Assembly: GCF_001988955.1 (NCBI RefSeq)
Contig: NZ_CP014263.1
Span: 5,374,501 to 5,438,500, forward strand
DNA length: 64,000 nucleotides
Direction of reading: 5' to 3'
Source of the DNA: Spirosoma montaniterrae
GTDB lineage: Bacteria; Bacteroidota; Bacteroidia; Cytophagales; Spirosomataceae
The notes below the pieces were generated by a model, which was not told where the DNA came from, did not search any database, and was given only the letters and a program-made list of their open reading frames with translations. This document shows, in pieces, positions 35,568 to 43,700 of this stretch. The translations under genes were made by a program, and so were the position numbers. Every line of letters starts with the position of its first letter. The stretch's first letter is position 1.

Positions 35568-36041
35568 ATGGAAACCAAACCAACTATCAACAATCAACAA
35601 AGCCGGGCCGAATTTCTGCGGAGCCTCGGACTAAGCAGCGCGGCTCTGATGGCCTTCTACTGCATGGGAACGCTCACGTCCTGCTCCAGCGACAGCGATG
35701 ACCCTGCCCCCGCTCCGGCTCCCCCCAGTAATGTTGACTTTACGCTTGATCTGACTACCAGCGACTTCAGCAAACTCAAAACAATCGGTCAGTTTGCATA
35801 TCGCGACAGCATTATTGTGGCGCGGGTCAAAGACGGGAGCTATGTTGCGCTCTCGAAAGCCTGCACCCACCAGGGCACCGACGTGCAGTATCGACTGAAT
35901 GAAGATGATTTCTGGTGCAGTAATCATGGCTCTGAATTTGGTGCCAATGGGGTAGTACAGGTTGGCCCGGCAGCCCGTGCGCTGACGGTGTACAAAACAG
36001 CGTTGAGTACCGACGGAAATCGTCTTCGGGTCACAGCCTAA
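35568..36041 (+). CDS. Rieske [2Fe-2S] lipoprotein
   Basis: A 157-residue protein with a Tat-like/lipoprotein N-terminus (SRAEFLRSLGLSSAALMAFYCMGTLTSCSS) and an Asp/Pro/Ala-rich spacer. The Rieske fold has the two cluster-binding motifs: CTHQG (about residue 102) and CSNHGSEF (about 121). It is a stand-alone periplasm-facing electron carrier, not part of a bc complex, since no cytochrome b/c1 genes are nearby. Neighbours are a b561-like His-rich membrane protein and YceI, suggesting a small redox chain. Confidence 0.92.
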   Translation: METKPTINNQQSRAEFLRSLGLSSAALMAFYCMGTLTSCSSDSDDPAPAPAPPSNVDFTLDLTTSDFSKLKTIGQFAYRDSIIVARVKDGSYVALSKACTHQGTDVQYRLNEDDFWCSNHGSEFGANGVVQVGPAARALTVYKTALSTDGNRLRVTA

Positions 36042-36066
36042 CAGCGTTACTGCTTATCTTGCCATC

Positions 36067-36798
36067 ATGCGCTATACTCTGCTGCTTGTTTGCTGTTTTC
36101 TGATGGGGCCGTGTTGGGGTCGAAACGCCATTCGGTTGCCATTTGCCGATTCGGTTGGGTTGCTGGCTCCGGTTGGAATAGTAGCCGACGCCGACACATT
36201 GCCAGCCCCCGCCGATTCGGCGGCCACTTCTGCCGACGACCTGCTGGCCGACCTGACCGAACCGGCTGAAAAACAGCCGCTGTTGCCAGACCGCATGATT
36301 TTTACGCAGCGGGCTTTCTGGGGGCCAAAGGGACTACTACGGGCTATGAACGTAGCCCCGCTGACCATCGAGGGCCGGGCAAAGGAGCTGAAAATCAGGC
36401 GAACGATGCTGGTAGCGCATCAGATTGGCGGATTCATTACATTGGCCGGTTTTGTGGCGCAGGGTCTGCTGGGTGCCAAACTTTATAATGCCCAGGGGCA
36501 GGAGTACGTCGATACAAAACGCTGGCACGAACGAACGGCTACGTTCATCAACATCTCGTATGCCACCACCATGACGCTTTCGCTCACCGCTCCGCCCCCG
36601 GCAGTGGGTGCCCGGCGCGGGTTTACCTGGATAAAGGCGCATAAGTATCTGGCAATTGTGCATATCGCCGGTATGATTGCCACCAACGTGCTGGCACACC
36701 AGATTGAAAATGATTTTAGCCTGAAACCCTACCATCGGGCTGCGGCTTACACTACGTTTGGGGCATATGCACTCTCGGTTGTGGCGTTAACTTTTTGA
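36067..36798 (+). CDS. Four-helix, His-containing membrane protein (cytochrome b561-like)
   Basis: A 243-residue protein with a signal peptide, a polar N-terminal region to about residue 110, then four predicted TM helices. Histidines lie at or near helix ends in each: LVAHQIGGFITLAGFV; KRWHERTATFINISYA; IKAHKYLAIVHIAGMIATNVLAHQIEND; KPYHRAAAYTTFGAYALSV. This resembles b561/ferric-reductase-like di-haem domains, but haem binding is inferred, not shown. It lies 25 bp after the Rieske gene and 13 bp before YceI. Confidence 0.7.
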   Translation: MRYTLLLVCCFLMGPCWGRNAIRLPFADSVGLLAPVGIVADADTLPAPADSAATSADDLLADLTEPAEKQPLLPDRMIFTQRAFWGPKGLLRAMNVAPLTIEGRAKELKIRRTMLVAHQIGGFITLAGFVAQGLLGAKLYNAQGQEYVDTKRWHERTATFINISYATTMTLSLTAPPPAVGARRGFTWIKAHKYLAIVHIAGMIATNVLAHQIENDFSLKPYHRAAAYTTFGAYALSVVALTF

Positions 36799-36811
36799 TT
36801 GTCCGTTTTTT

Positions 36812-37363
36812 ATGAAACAGCTACTAATTGGCAGTCTGGCTGCAATGCTGCTGTGTGCATTTGTGGCACCGCTGGCAAAGCGAAAGCTCATGGCCGACAA
36901 ATCACTGTCGACCGTTACATATGCGGCCAGTCATCCGCTGCATAAGTGGGAGGGAGTGAGCCGCGAAGTCAACTGCGCGTTAATCTACAACGATGAAACC
37001 AAACAGCCCGAAAGCGTGGCCGTGTCAATTAAAGTGACGTCGTTCGACAGTAAGAACAACAACCGCGATTCGCACGCTATTGAAGTACTCGATGGATTGA
37101 AGTACCCAAACGTAACCTTCACCAGTTCAGACATCAAAGCAGGCGAAGGCGGAACACTGGTTGCTACTGGTAATCTTACGTTTCACGGCGTTGCAAGGCC
37201 CGTTACGCTGCGGGCCAACCGCAAAGATGCCGCCGGTAAAATGACGATTACCGGTGGGTTTCCGATAACGATGAGTGCGCATAACATTGAACGCCCCTCA
37301 CTGATGGGCCTGAAAACCGACGACGAAATGACACTGTCGTTTAACGTAGTATTTCCATTGTAG
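36812..37363 (+). CDS. YceI-family periplasmic protein
   Basis: A 183-residue secreted YceI-like lipocalin fold (STVTYAASHPLHKWEGVSREVNCALIYNDET ... VAVSIKVTSFDSKNNNRDSHAIEVLDGLKYPNVTFTSSDI ... GNLTFHGVARPVTLRAN). YceI proteins bind polyisoprenoid or amphiphilic ligands, and members often sit next to b561-type cytochromes, matching the preceding gene. It is the last gene of the Rieske/b561/YceI unit, followed by an intrinsic terminator. Confidence 0.92.
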   Translation: MKQLLIGSLAAMLLCAFVAPLAKRKLMADKSLSTVTYAASHPLHKWEGVSREVNCALIYNDETKQPESVAVSIKVTSFDSKNNNRDSHAIEVLDGLKYPNVTFTSSDIKAGEGGTLVATGNLTFHGVARPVTLRANRKDAAGKMTITGGFPITMSAHNIERPSLMGLKTDDEMTLSFNVVFPL

Positions 37364-37400
37364 ACAGCATAGACACGGTTCATTCGTTACGTCTGAGTAC

Positions 37401-37430
37401 AAAAAAAGCTGCATTTATGCGGCTTTTTTT
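37401..37430 (+). terminator. Intrinsic terminator after YceI
   Basis: GC-containing stem with AAAAAAAGC on the left and GCTTTTTTT on the right around GCAT/ATGC, 38 bp past the YceI stop. The A and T tracts would let it work in both directions, but only the plus-strand gene needs it. Confidence 0.88.
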
Positions 37431-37484
37431 GTGTAACATACCGACCGTTCAGTGAATCTTATGTTGATTAATAACAAATTTATA

Positions 37485-37513
37485 TTGGAAAAAGAATAAA
37501 TTGTTTATACTTG
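37485..37513 (+). promoter_or_regulatory. Probable Bacteroidetes-type promoter for the subtilase gene
   Basis: TTG at 37485-37487 and TATACTTG at 37506-37513, spaced 18 bp, approximate the TTTG/TAnnTTTG consensus with one mismatch in the -7 box. The ATG is 28 bp downstream at 37541. Confidence 0.5.
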
Positions 37514-37540
37514 CCATTCACTCATAAACCCTCCTTTTGT

Positions 37541-39076
37541 ATGAAAAGATTATACTACATCGTCAGTTTGACGCTGGCTCTCTATGCATGTCAGGGCCGT
37601 CTGGAGCCGGTAGTGCCAGTAGCCGAAACCGCTAACTCGTCGGAAGACATCGACGGGTTTATCCGCGAAACGATGCGAACGAAGGGCGACTTTCGCTGGT
37701 CAATGGCCTCGGATCAACTGATCTGGCAGGCACTGCGCGAATCAGACGGTATTTTATCCATCGGCTACAAACCGGCCAGCATGTCTGCCGATCTGCGCGA
37801 AACGATTCATACCATCGACATTACTGCGGCCAACTGGCGGCAGGCCCGGCAACAACTTTTCGAGCTGGCTTTTGCGGAAGAACGCAAACTGAACCCGGCT
37901 CTCACCGCAGCCGATCTTGAAGCTTTCGCTGAAACCACGCTGCCTGTCATGGACTTACGCGTGAGCAGTATAGAAACCATTCGGAAGTTGCGACAGTCGA
38001 ATGCAGTGCGGTATGTGGAGCCGATGGGGTATCAGCCCGGTCAGGCTTCGGGCAGCCGGGCAAAGACCGCATCGAGCAGCGGTTGTGGCTCCAACATTGC
38101 CGATATTCCGCTTTTCGAGGGGCAGGACTATAACACTGTTTCACCCAACACCAAATCGCCGTGGCATCATCCGTTTCATGGCATCCGCGACGGATGGAGT
38201 CGCAGCACGGGTGCGGGTATGAACGTGCTGCTGATCGATACCGGCGTTAGCAATGATCAGGATAACCTCGGAAGCGCGTTCAATCAGGGCAGCTCGTCGG
38301 GCCGGCGTGTTGAAAAATTAGTCACACTCGGCAAAGCATGGCCGTGGTCTTCGGCAGAAACGCCGAACGACGGCTGCGGGCATGGCACATCGATGGCGGG
38401 TGTATTGACCGGGCCACGCGGCACCGACGGAGCCGCCGTGGGCGTGGCCTACAACGCGGGTCTGGTGTCAGTACGGGCGGCTGTCGATGTGGTTTTGAAC
38501 GAATCGCGCGAGATGAAAGGGGTAGCAGATGCATACGTGCTGGCGGGCAATCGGGCCGATGTTAAGATTACGAGTATGTCGTTGGGAACGCCATTGTACA
38601 ATTCACAGGTGGCTGATGCCGTTCGATACGCCTACAACCGGGGCAAGCTGATGTTCTGCGCGGGTGGCACTTCGTTTGGCTGGTCGGCGGGCTGGGTTGG
38701 GGTTATTTTTCCGGCCAGTATGGATGAAGTTCAGGCTGTTACGGGCGTTAAAGATAACCTGAACCAACGCTGCGATGCCTGCCACGACGGTAGTCAGATC
38801 GATTTTGTGGTGGTGATGGAAAAAGCCAGCAACGGGCGTCATATTCCCACGTTGGCTATGAGCGGAAATCCGCCCTCAACGGTTGGTGGCTCGTCGGCGG
38901 CAACGGCCACAACAGCGGGTATGGCTGCACTGGTGTGGGCGCAAAACCCCGGTCAGACGCGTGAGCAGGTGGTCGAAAAACTCGTTCGGGCCTCATCGAA
39001 TTACCCCAACCGCAGCGGCAATTTCGGCTGGGGTCGCATTAACGTCAACGCAGCTTTGGGCGGAGTGAGCCAGTAG
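37541..39076 (+). CDS. Subtilisin-like (S8) serine protease lipoprotein, oxyanion Asn replaced
   Basis: A 511-residue protein with a possible lipobox (LALYACQG), an N-terminal propeptide-like domain (to about 180) and a peptidase S8 domain. The catalytic triad is visible: Asp233 (LIDTGV), His281 (CGHGTSMAG) and Ser452 (GGSSAATATTAG, in place of the usual GTSMA). The oxyanion-hole Asn, normally in AAGN, appears to be Gly376 (CAGGTSFG). A short Cys-containing insertion (CDACHDG) follows. Activity may be reduced, or the oxyanion hole may be formed differently. It is monocistronic, with its own promoter-like boxes and terminator. Confidence 0.88.
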   Translation: MKRLYYIVSLTLALYACQGRLEPVVPVAETANSSEDIDGFIRETMRTKGDFRWSMASDQLIWQALRESDGILSIGYKPASMSADLRETIHTIDITAANWRQARQQLFELAFAEERKLNPALTAADLEAFAETTLPVMDLRVSSIETIRKLRQSNAVRYVEPMGYQPGQASGSRAKTASSSGCGSNIADIPLFEGQDYNTVSPNTKSPWHHPFHGIRDGWSRSTGAGMNVLLIDTGVSNDQDNLGSAFNQGSSSGRRVEKLVTLGKAWPWSSAETPNDGCGHGTSMAGVLTGPRGTDGAAVGVAYNAGLVSVRAAVDVVLNESREMKGVADAYVLAGNRADVKITSMSLGTPLYNSQVADAVRYAYNRGKLMFCAGGTSFGWSAGWVGVIFPASMDEVQAVTGVKDNLNQRCDACHDGSQIDFVVVMEKASNGRHIPTLAMSGNPPSTVGGSSAATATTAGMAALVWAQNPGQTREQVVEKLVRASSNYPNRSGNFGWGRINVNAALGGVSQ

Positions 39077-39087
39077 AACTATCTGCA

Positions 39088-39128
39088 CTCAACGGCCCGA
39101 CAGAATCTTCTTTTGTCGGGCCGTTGAG
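39088..39128 (+). terminator. Hairpin terminator after the subtilase gene
   Basis: Perfect 15-nt arms at 39088-39102 and 39114-39128 with an 11-nt loop, starting 12 bp past the stop. There is no long T-tract. Confidence 0.65.
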
Positions 39129-39221
39129 TTGTAGTAAGGTCAAGAAGTCATTGACCCACGCCGATTGACCCTGCGGGCGAAAATTTTGGTTATCTTTGGA
39201 TAAGAGCAACGAATGTAGCAG

Positions 39222-39839
39222 ATGATTGCAACCAAATCGGGCGTGCAGACCAGAAAGCCCAAAGCTAAAGTGCCGGAGTACCTCATCTATGAAATCATGG
39301 ATGGCAAGCCTATTCATTACAAAGGCTATCGCGACGTATTGGGCGGCACAAAAACGTATTCGGAAATTATGGGGTCAAGTTCTTTACAATCATTAATTGT
39401 TACACACCTTGTTATTTGGCTTGGCAAGCAAATAGACGATAGTCAATTCACCATTTTATCGAGCGAAGCAGGATTGCATCTCGACAGGCGAAACAATCTG
39501 GCGGGCGATATTCTGGTTTTCGACAACGCTACGTTACCCATTGAAGCCATTGACGAATTTTATGCGCAGGTTCCGCCAAAAATCGTTATCGAAGTAGACA
39601 TATCAGCCGATCCTACTGATATGGATACTGACAGTTATATTTTCAAGAAGACCCAAAAACTGCTCAACTTCGGCGTCGAACGCGTGATCTGGATTACAAC
39701 CCAGGCCAAAAAAGTAACCGTCGCAACCCCGCACGACGATTGGCAGGTCAAGGACTGGCACAAAGACATCGAGGTTATGGAGGGCCTATCGTTTAACGTA
39801 GGCCGTTACCTGACGCAAAAAGGTTCTCCTTTCGCCTGA
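39222..39839 (+). CDS. Uma2 family (DUF820) restriction-endonuclease-like protein
   Basis: A 205-residue Uma2-type protein. The PD-(D/E)XK-like core is visible: AGDILVFDNATLP (Asp), PPKIVIEVDISAD (Glu-x-Asp) and a Lys in FKKTQKLLNFGVERVIWI. Uma2 proteins are abundant in Cytophagales and cyanobacteria with no settled role. ATG 39222 begins after 145 bp that hold only the subtilase terminator. A second Uma2 gene lies at 53227-53694 and is only distantly similar. Confidence 0.85.
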   Translation: MIATKSGVQTRKPKAKVPEYLIYEIMDGKPIHYKGYRDVLGGTKTYSEIMGSSSLQSLIVTHLVIWLGKQIDDSQFTILSSEAGLHLDRRNNLAGDILVFDNATLPIEAIDEFYAQVPPKIVIEVDISADPTDMDTDSYIFKKTQKLLNFGVERVIWITTQAKKVTVATPHDDWQVKDWHKDIEVMEGLSFNVGRYLTQKGSPFA

Positions 39840-39957
39840 GCAGGATGTCACAAGTGTAAATTTTGATTAAATACACTACGTTTCGGCCACGCCAAACGCC
39901 CGCTCGGGCGAACCGCTGTCGGCCAGCAGAAAAGTGTTGGGACTAAGGCTCGTGAAC

Positions 39958-40503
39958 TCAATCGGGTTTGAGACTGGGTCCGAGAATCTTCATACCGTGT
40001 TTTTCGGCAATTATTTTGCGGTTTTCGAGGCTTTGGTTGGGTAATTGGCTCGTTTGCTGAAAAAACTCTTCCATTGTACCAGCGGGTTGGTGCATCACCA
40101 GAAGCCGGGCCGTGCCTTCGCTGGTTTTGACAAACGCATGGGCCATATTGCGCGGCACAAACAGCGAGTCGCCGGGGTTCAAACGCAGGGTGTCGTTGTC
40201 CGCCTGAAATTTAAACGTACCACTGACCACATAAAACCATTCGTCTACGTCGGTATGCAGATGCAGGGCTGGCCCCGATGGCCCGTGCCGGAGCGTGTCG
40301 AATAATACGCACTGGCCGTTGCTGTCTTTTGTTGACACAACAATATGAAATTCAGAGTCCTGGATGCGTAACGGTTTTTCATTGCGGCCCTCTCCCGACC
40401 GTACCAGCACGTACTGGTTGGGCGGGGTGGTCCCAATTTCGGCAAATACAGCGGGCAGGGCCGAAGCCACTAAAGGAAATGGTAGAAACGAACGGCGTTG
40501 CAT
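39958..40503 (-). CDS. Secreted cupin protein 1
   Basis: A 181-residue protein with a short Arg-Arg signal peptide (MQRRSFLPFPLVASALPAVFA). The single cupin domain has PALHLHTDVDEWFYVVSGTFKFQADNDTLRLNPGDSLFVPRNMAHAF, with His/His/Glu metal ligands and a second His in NMAHAF. Function is unknown; secreted cupins of this kind may be oxygenases, isomerases or binding proteins. It is one of three cupin paralogues in 39.9-43.6 kb, all minus strand, with a lipoprotein and an AraC regulator between them. Confidence 0.85.
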   Translation of the reverse strand: MQRRSFLPFPLVASALPAVFAEIGTTPPNQYVLVRSGEGRNEKPLRIQDSEFHIVVSTKDSNGQCVLFDTLRHGPSGPALHLHTDVDEWFYVVSGTFKFQADNDTLRLNPGDSLFVPRNMAHAFVKTSEGTARLLVMHQPAGTMEEFFQQTSQLPNQSLENRKIIAEKHGMKILGPSLKPD

Positions 40504-40526
40504 GATTCAGAAATTAGGGTTATCAA

Positions 40527-41366
40527 TCAGCAGTCATATGTAAACGTTACGACTTTCTGTTTTTTCTCGGTGTTGGTAAAGGTTCGCCCGTCGTCTAAGT
40601 GGGTGACGGTGTTTTTCTCTTCCGTATCAATCTGGATGCGGCTCACGCGGCCCTTTCCGTCGTATTGATACGAATAAATAACGGTTCGGTTCATCACGGC
40701 TTTTATGTCGGGGTCGTCAATCCGCTCGAAGGTGAGTTTTTCGCTCTCAGTGAGGTGGCTGTTGGTGTGGCCCCCGGCACTCCAGGCCGACTCAATCAAC
40801 CATTGAAAAGGCTTACCGGCAAAGGGCGCGGGCTTATCGGCGAAGTACTTGAAATCGGCGGTGTATTTGGCCGTTGTTACGCCGTCAATTGTCACATTAC
40901 CGTTGGTTAGTTGAACACAATCGCCGTTGGCGTTGTAGGTGTAATCTTCATGTGTAGAGGTTACTACCTGCCCATCTTCAAAGCCCAACGATGTCCACGA
41001 GTCTATTTTCTGGCCTTTGCCGTTATCGGTAGGGAAGAAAGTTTGTTCAAAGCCATTTTTAGAGCCATCGAGCATATCGTATGCCCAGCTTTCATTACTG
41101 CGGCTCAGGGTGATGGTGCTGCCTTCATAGCTCCACTGCCGTTTGAAGCTAAAGTTGTTTTTGTAATAATCAGCCAGCGACTCGCCCAGATAGCTGCTCA
41201 AACGGCCCTGCTCGTCGAATTCGTATTCCGTTTCGTCGCCATCTTCACTCACCACAATTTTACGACAACCGGCTATCTGCGGCTGAACGTTGCTGGTAGC
41301 GTTGGTGCAGCCGATATCGGCCCCGGCAAACAGCAGAAGCAGGTAAAAAGAGAGTATCATTTTCAT
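40527..41366 (-). CDS. Lipoprotein of unknown function with YD-type beta repeats
   Basis: A 279-residue protein with a signal peptide and an odd lipobox (LLLFAGADIGCTN). The sequence contains weak YD/RHS-like strands (EYEFDEQGRLSSY, EDYTYNANGDCVQLTNGN, IYSYQYDGKGRVSRIQI) as in Bacteroidetes DUF4595-like surface proteins. Function unknown. ATG 41366 gives the normal signal peptide; the 57-codon extension upstream is not protein-like. It lies 23 bp upstream of cupin 1 on the same strand. Confidence 0.75.
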   Translation of the reverse strand: MKMILSFYLLLLFAGADIGCTNATSNVQPQIAGCRKIVVSEDGDETEYEFDEQGRLSSYLGESLADYYKNNFSFKRQWSYEGSTITLSRSNESWAYDMLDGSKNGFEQTFFPTDNGKGQKIDSWTSLGFEDGQVVTSTHEDYTYNANGDCVQLTNGNVTIDGVTTAKYTADFKYFADKPAPFAGKPFQWLIESAWSAGGHTNSHLTESEKLTFERIDDPDIKAVMNRTVIYSYQYDGKGRVSRIQIDTEEKNTVTHLDDGRTFTNTEKKQKVVTFTYDC

Positions 41367-41490
41367 GGCTTTAGATGCGTGAAAGAAGTAAAAAATAGTA
41401 TCTGTTGAGCCAGCAGATACCCAGTAACCTGGTGGGGCATCTGCTGGTTGAGTAAAGCATTTGAACATGGTGGCCCGCCGTTCGTTCGCG

Positions 41491-42048
41491 TCAAAACTGA
41501 AGCGGTGGCCCCACCACCTGCATATCGTGGTCGGCAAAAATTTTCGCGCCCTGCTCGGGTGCTGGCGGCTGTTTCAGTGCAGCAAGCACCCGGAAATAAT
41601 CTTCCATTTTACCCGAAGGCTGAAATAGAAAAAACATTTTTCCGCGTGCCGATGTCTGAGCAAACGTATGCGGCACATTGCGGGGTAGAAAAATGGTGTC
41701 GCCTGCCTGCAAACGGTGCGTATCGTTACCTACCTGAAACAGATAATCGCCTTCTACAATAAAGAAGATTTCGTCCTGATGGGGGTGTACGTGCAGGGGT
41801 GGCCCGCCTTTCTCATTGCCGGCATATTCGAATAGGGTAAGCAGCCCGTCGGTGTCTTTACCCGACACCTTGATGTCGTTGGGGCTTGTTCCGTAAAGTT
41901 TGGTCGATTCGTTGAAGCGGCTCTGCTTTGCTTTCACCACAAAGCCTTTGTCGTGGCGGGCGGTCGTGGCGGTCAGGTTTTCGCCCAGTGCTACGGCTGG
42001 CATGGCCGCTATGGTGGCAGCCATGAAGGTTCGTCTTTGCATTGTCAT
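41491..42048 (-). CDS. Secreted cupin protein 2
   Basis: A 185-residue paralogue of cupin 1 with a twin-Arg-like signal (MQRRTFMAATIAAMPAVALG). The cupin motif is PPLHVHPHQDEIFFIVEGDYLFQVGNDTHRLQAGDTIFLPRNVPHTFAQ with full His/His/Glu/His ligands. The C-terminal end (AKIFADHDMQVVGPPL) matches cupin 1 (KIIAEKHGMKILGPSL), confirming common descent. It could start at ATG 42048 or two codons later. The AraC regulator is upstream on the same strand. Confidence 0.86.
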   Translation of the reverse strand: MTMQRRTFMAATIAAMPAVALGENLTATTARHDKGFVVKAKQSRFNESTKLYGTSPNDIKVSGKDTDGLLTLFEYAGNEKGGPPLHVHPHQDEIFFIVEGDYLFQVGNDTHRLQAGDTIFLPRNVPHTFAQTSARGKMFFLFQPSGKMEDYFRVLAALKQPPAPEQGAKIFADHDMQVVGPPLQF

Positions 42049-42115
42049 GTTGGTTTATGTTTAGGCAAAAATGAACCGCCCGTCGGGCTGTTTGGTGGTA
42101 AAAACACGACAAGTT

Positions 42116-42952
42116 TTAGTACGTATCGGCTTCGCCAAACAAGCGTTCGGGGCCGCTTAGGTCAATCTGGTGAAATGCGTTGGGGCCGTAGCCGGTCAGG
42201 GTTTTATAGTCTTTCGCTAAATGCTGATAGTCGTAAAAACCACACTGAAGGGCAATAGATAGCCAGTCGGCGTTGGGGTATTTGTTGCGGAGCCGGAAAG
42301 CGTTTTCAAACCGCAGCACTTTCAGGTAAAATTTGGGCGAAACACCCATGCGCTCGTTGAAAGCCCGCTCAAACTGCCGCACCGACAAGCACGACCGCCC
42401 CGCCAGCCAATCGACGCCCGGCACGGCATCGTTGCCAAAGAGCGTCCCAAGCGCGCAATCGAGCGCGTGAACGGGCCGGATGGCTTTGCGTGCGAGTTCG
42501 CCGAGCAGAAATTGCTCAACCACCCCAATCATCTGGACGTATGTAGCGCAGTCGTTAATCTGGTCGTTAACGAATTTAATGTTGGTCGAAAACACCGTTT
42601 CGGCGTCGATGTACTGATTCGTTAACTCACCCGACGGAATGCCCGTGAGCCGGAACAGCGCACCGGGTTTGAACACCACCTGAATCAGCAAAAAAACGTT
42701 GCCAACCAGTCGGTTGCTCACTTCGGTTTGCTGCCCGAACAAAACGGTTCGCATGTTGCCTGTTTTTACACGGCTATAATCGTATTCGACCTGTTCAACA
42801 TCGCGGGCGTAGAAGCTCAGGCAGTGTTCGGGGCGGGGCGGGTAAGCCTTAACCGGAAGGCTACCATCTACTTTATACTCGTATTGAACGAGTCTGAACG
42901 TGCGAATGTAGGCTGAGAGGGCCGGGCTGGGTTTGTATTCCTGAAGTACCAT
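42116..42952 (-). CDS. AraC-family transcriptional regulator
   Basis: A 278-residue regulator. The N-terminal region (about 1-160) is a DUF6597-type sensor (MVLQEYKPSPALSAYIRTFRLVQYEY). The C-terminal HTH_18 domain (about 180-265) has two helix-turn-helix motifs (SVRQFERAFNERMGVSPKFYLKVLRFENAF; DWLSIALQCGFYDYQHLAKDYKTLTGYGPNAF). ATG 42952 is preferred. It is flanked by cupin 2 and cupin 3 on the same strand, so it probably controls these cupin genes. The effector is unknown. Confidence 0.92.
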   Translation of the reverse strand: MVLQEYKPSPALSAYIRTFRLVQYEYKVDGSLPVKAYPPRPEHCLSFYARDVEQVEYDYSRVKTGNMRTVLFGQQTEVSNRLVGNVFLLIQVVFKPGALFRLTGIPSGELTNQYIDAETVFSTNIKFVNDQINDCATYVQMIGVVEQFLLGELARKAIRPVHALDCALGTLFGNDAVPGVDWLAGRSCLSVRQFERAFNERMGVSPKFYLKVLRFENAFRLRNKYPNADWLSIALQCGFYDYQHLAKDYKTLTGYGPNAFHQIDLSGPERLFGEADTY

Positions 42953-42974
42953 ATTTCTCGTTTTTTTCGGCACA

Positions 42975-43589
42975 TTACCCACGCAGGCCGTATTGGTCGA
43001 TGATGGCCTGTCGTTTTTCAGGAAACTGCGTCAGGCCAAATCGTTTGTTGAGGTCGGCGCGTTGCCGAACAGCCTCTGACGACCCACGCCCAATGCCCTG
43101 CTCGCGCCAACGGGGCATAAGTTTATAAAATAACTCCTCGAAGAAGTCGTCAAAGTTCTGGTTAAAAAACAGGTCGGTAAAGCGGGCGGGCTGGTCAGAA
43201 GCGTTCCAGAAGCAGTGTATGATGCCGTGCGGACGCATGTGGTAGCCACCGGCTTTTACGATCGTTACCTCATTGCCCACCATCACGTGCATTTCGCCTT
43301 CGTGCACAAACATGATTTCGTCTAAATTTTCGTGAACGTGCGGAATCGGCCCAATCGTTTTGGGAGCAATAGCAAACTCAACCGAGCCAAACTGATTGTC
43401 GGTATCACGGGTTCGTACTTTCAGGCGCAGGCTGATTCCCTCTTCGCCAGGCATCAGCGGTTCCGAATGGGGCGGCACGTAGAACGGGGCCAGTTTTTTG
43501 CGCGGTACGTCGGGGGAGACTAATGTCGGTTTTTGGCTGATAGCCGGGCCAGCCAGTAAAGCGGACAACAAAAACTCGTTACGCTTCAT
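42975..43589 (-). CDS. Secreted cupin protein 3
   Basis: A 204-residue secreted cupin with a short signal (MKRNEFLLSALLAGPAISQ). The cupin core is GPIPHVHENLDEIMFVHEGEMHVMVGNEVTIVKAGGYHMRPHGIIHCFWN, with metal ligands His/His/Glu/His. Its C-terminal part (FFEELFYKLMPRWREQGIGRG) is longer than in cupins 1 and 2, so it is a more distant paralogue. It is the promoter-proximal gene of the cupin/AraC group. Confidence 0.86.
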   Translation of the reverse strand: MKRNEFLLSALLAGPAISQKPTLVSPDVPRKKLAPFYVPPHSEPLMPGEEGISLRLKVRTRDTDNQFGSVEFAIAPKTIGPIPHVHENLDEIMFVHEGEMHVMVGNEVTIVKAGGYHMRPHGIIHCFWNASDQPARFTDLFFNQNFDDFFEELFYKLMPRWREQGIGRGSSEAVRQRADLNKRFGLTQFPEKRQAIIDQYGLRG

Positions 43590-43700
43590 AACGAATAGGT
43601 TTGGAACACTACAAACCTGTTCGTATGGAATGAAATAACAAAGTTTTTTTGCGTGAACGGTATGAAAACTAATTAGTTAGCTAAAAAAATACCTGTGTGC

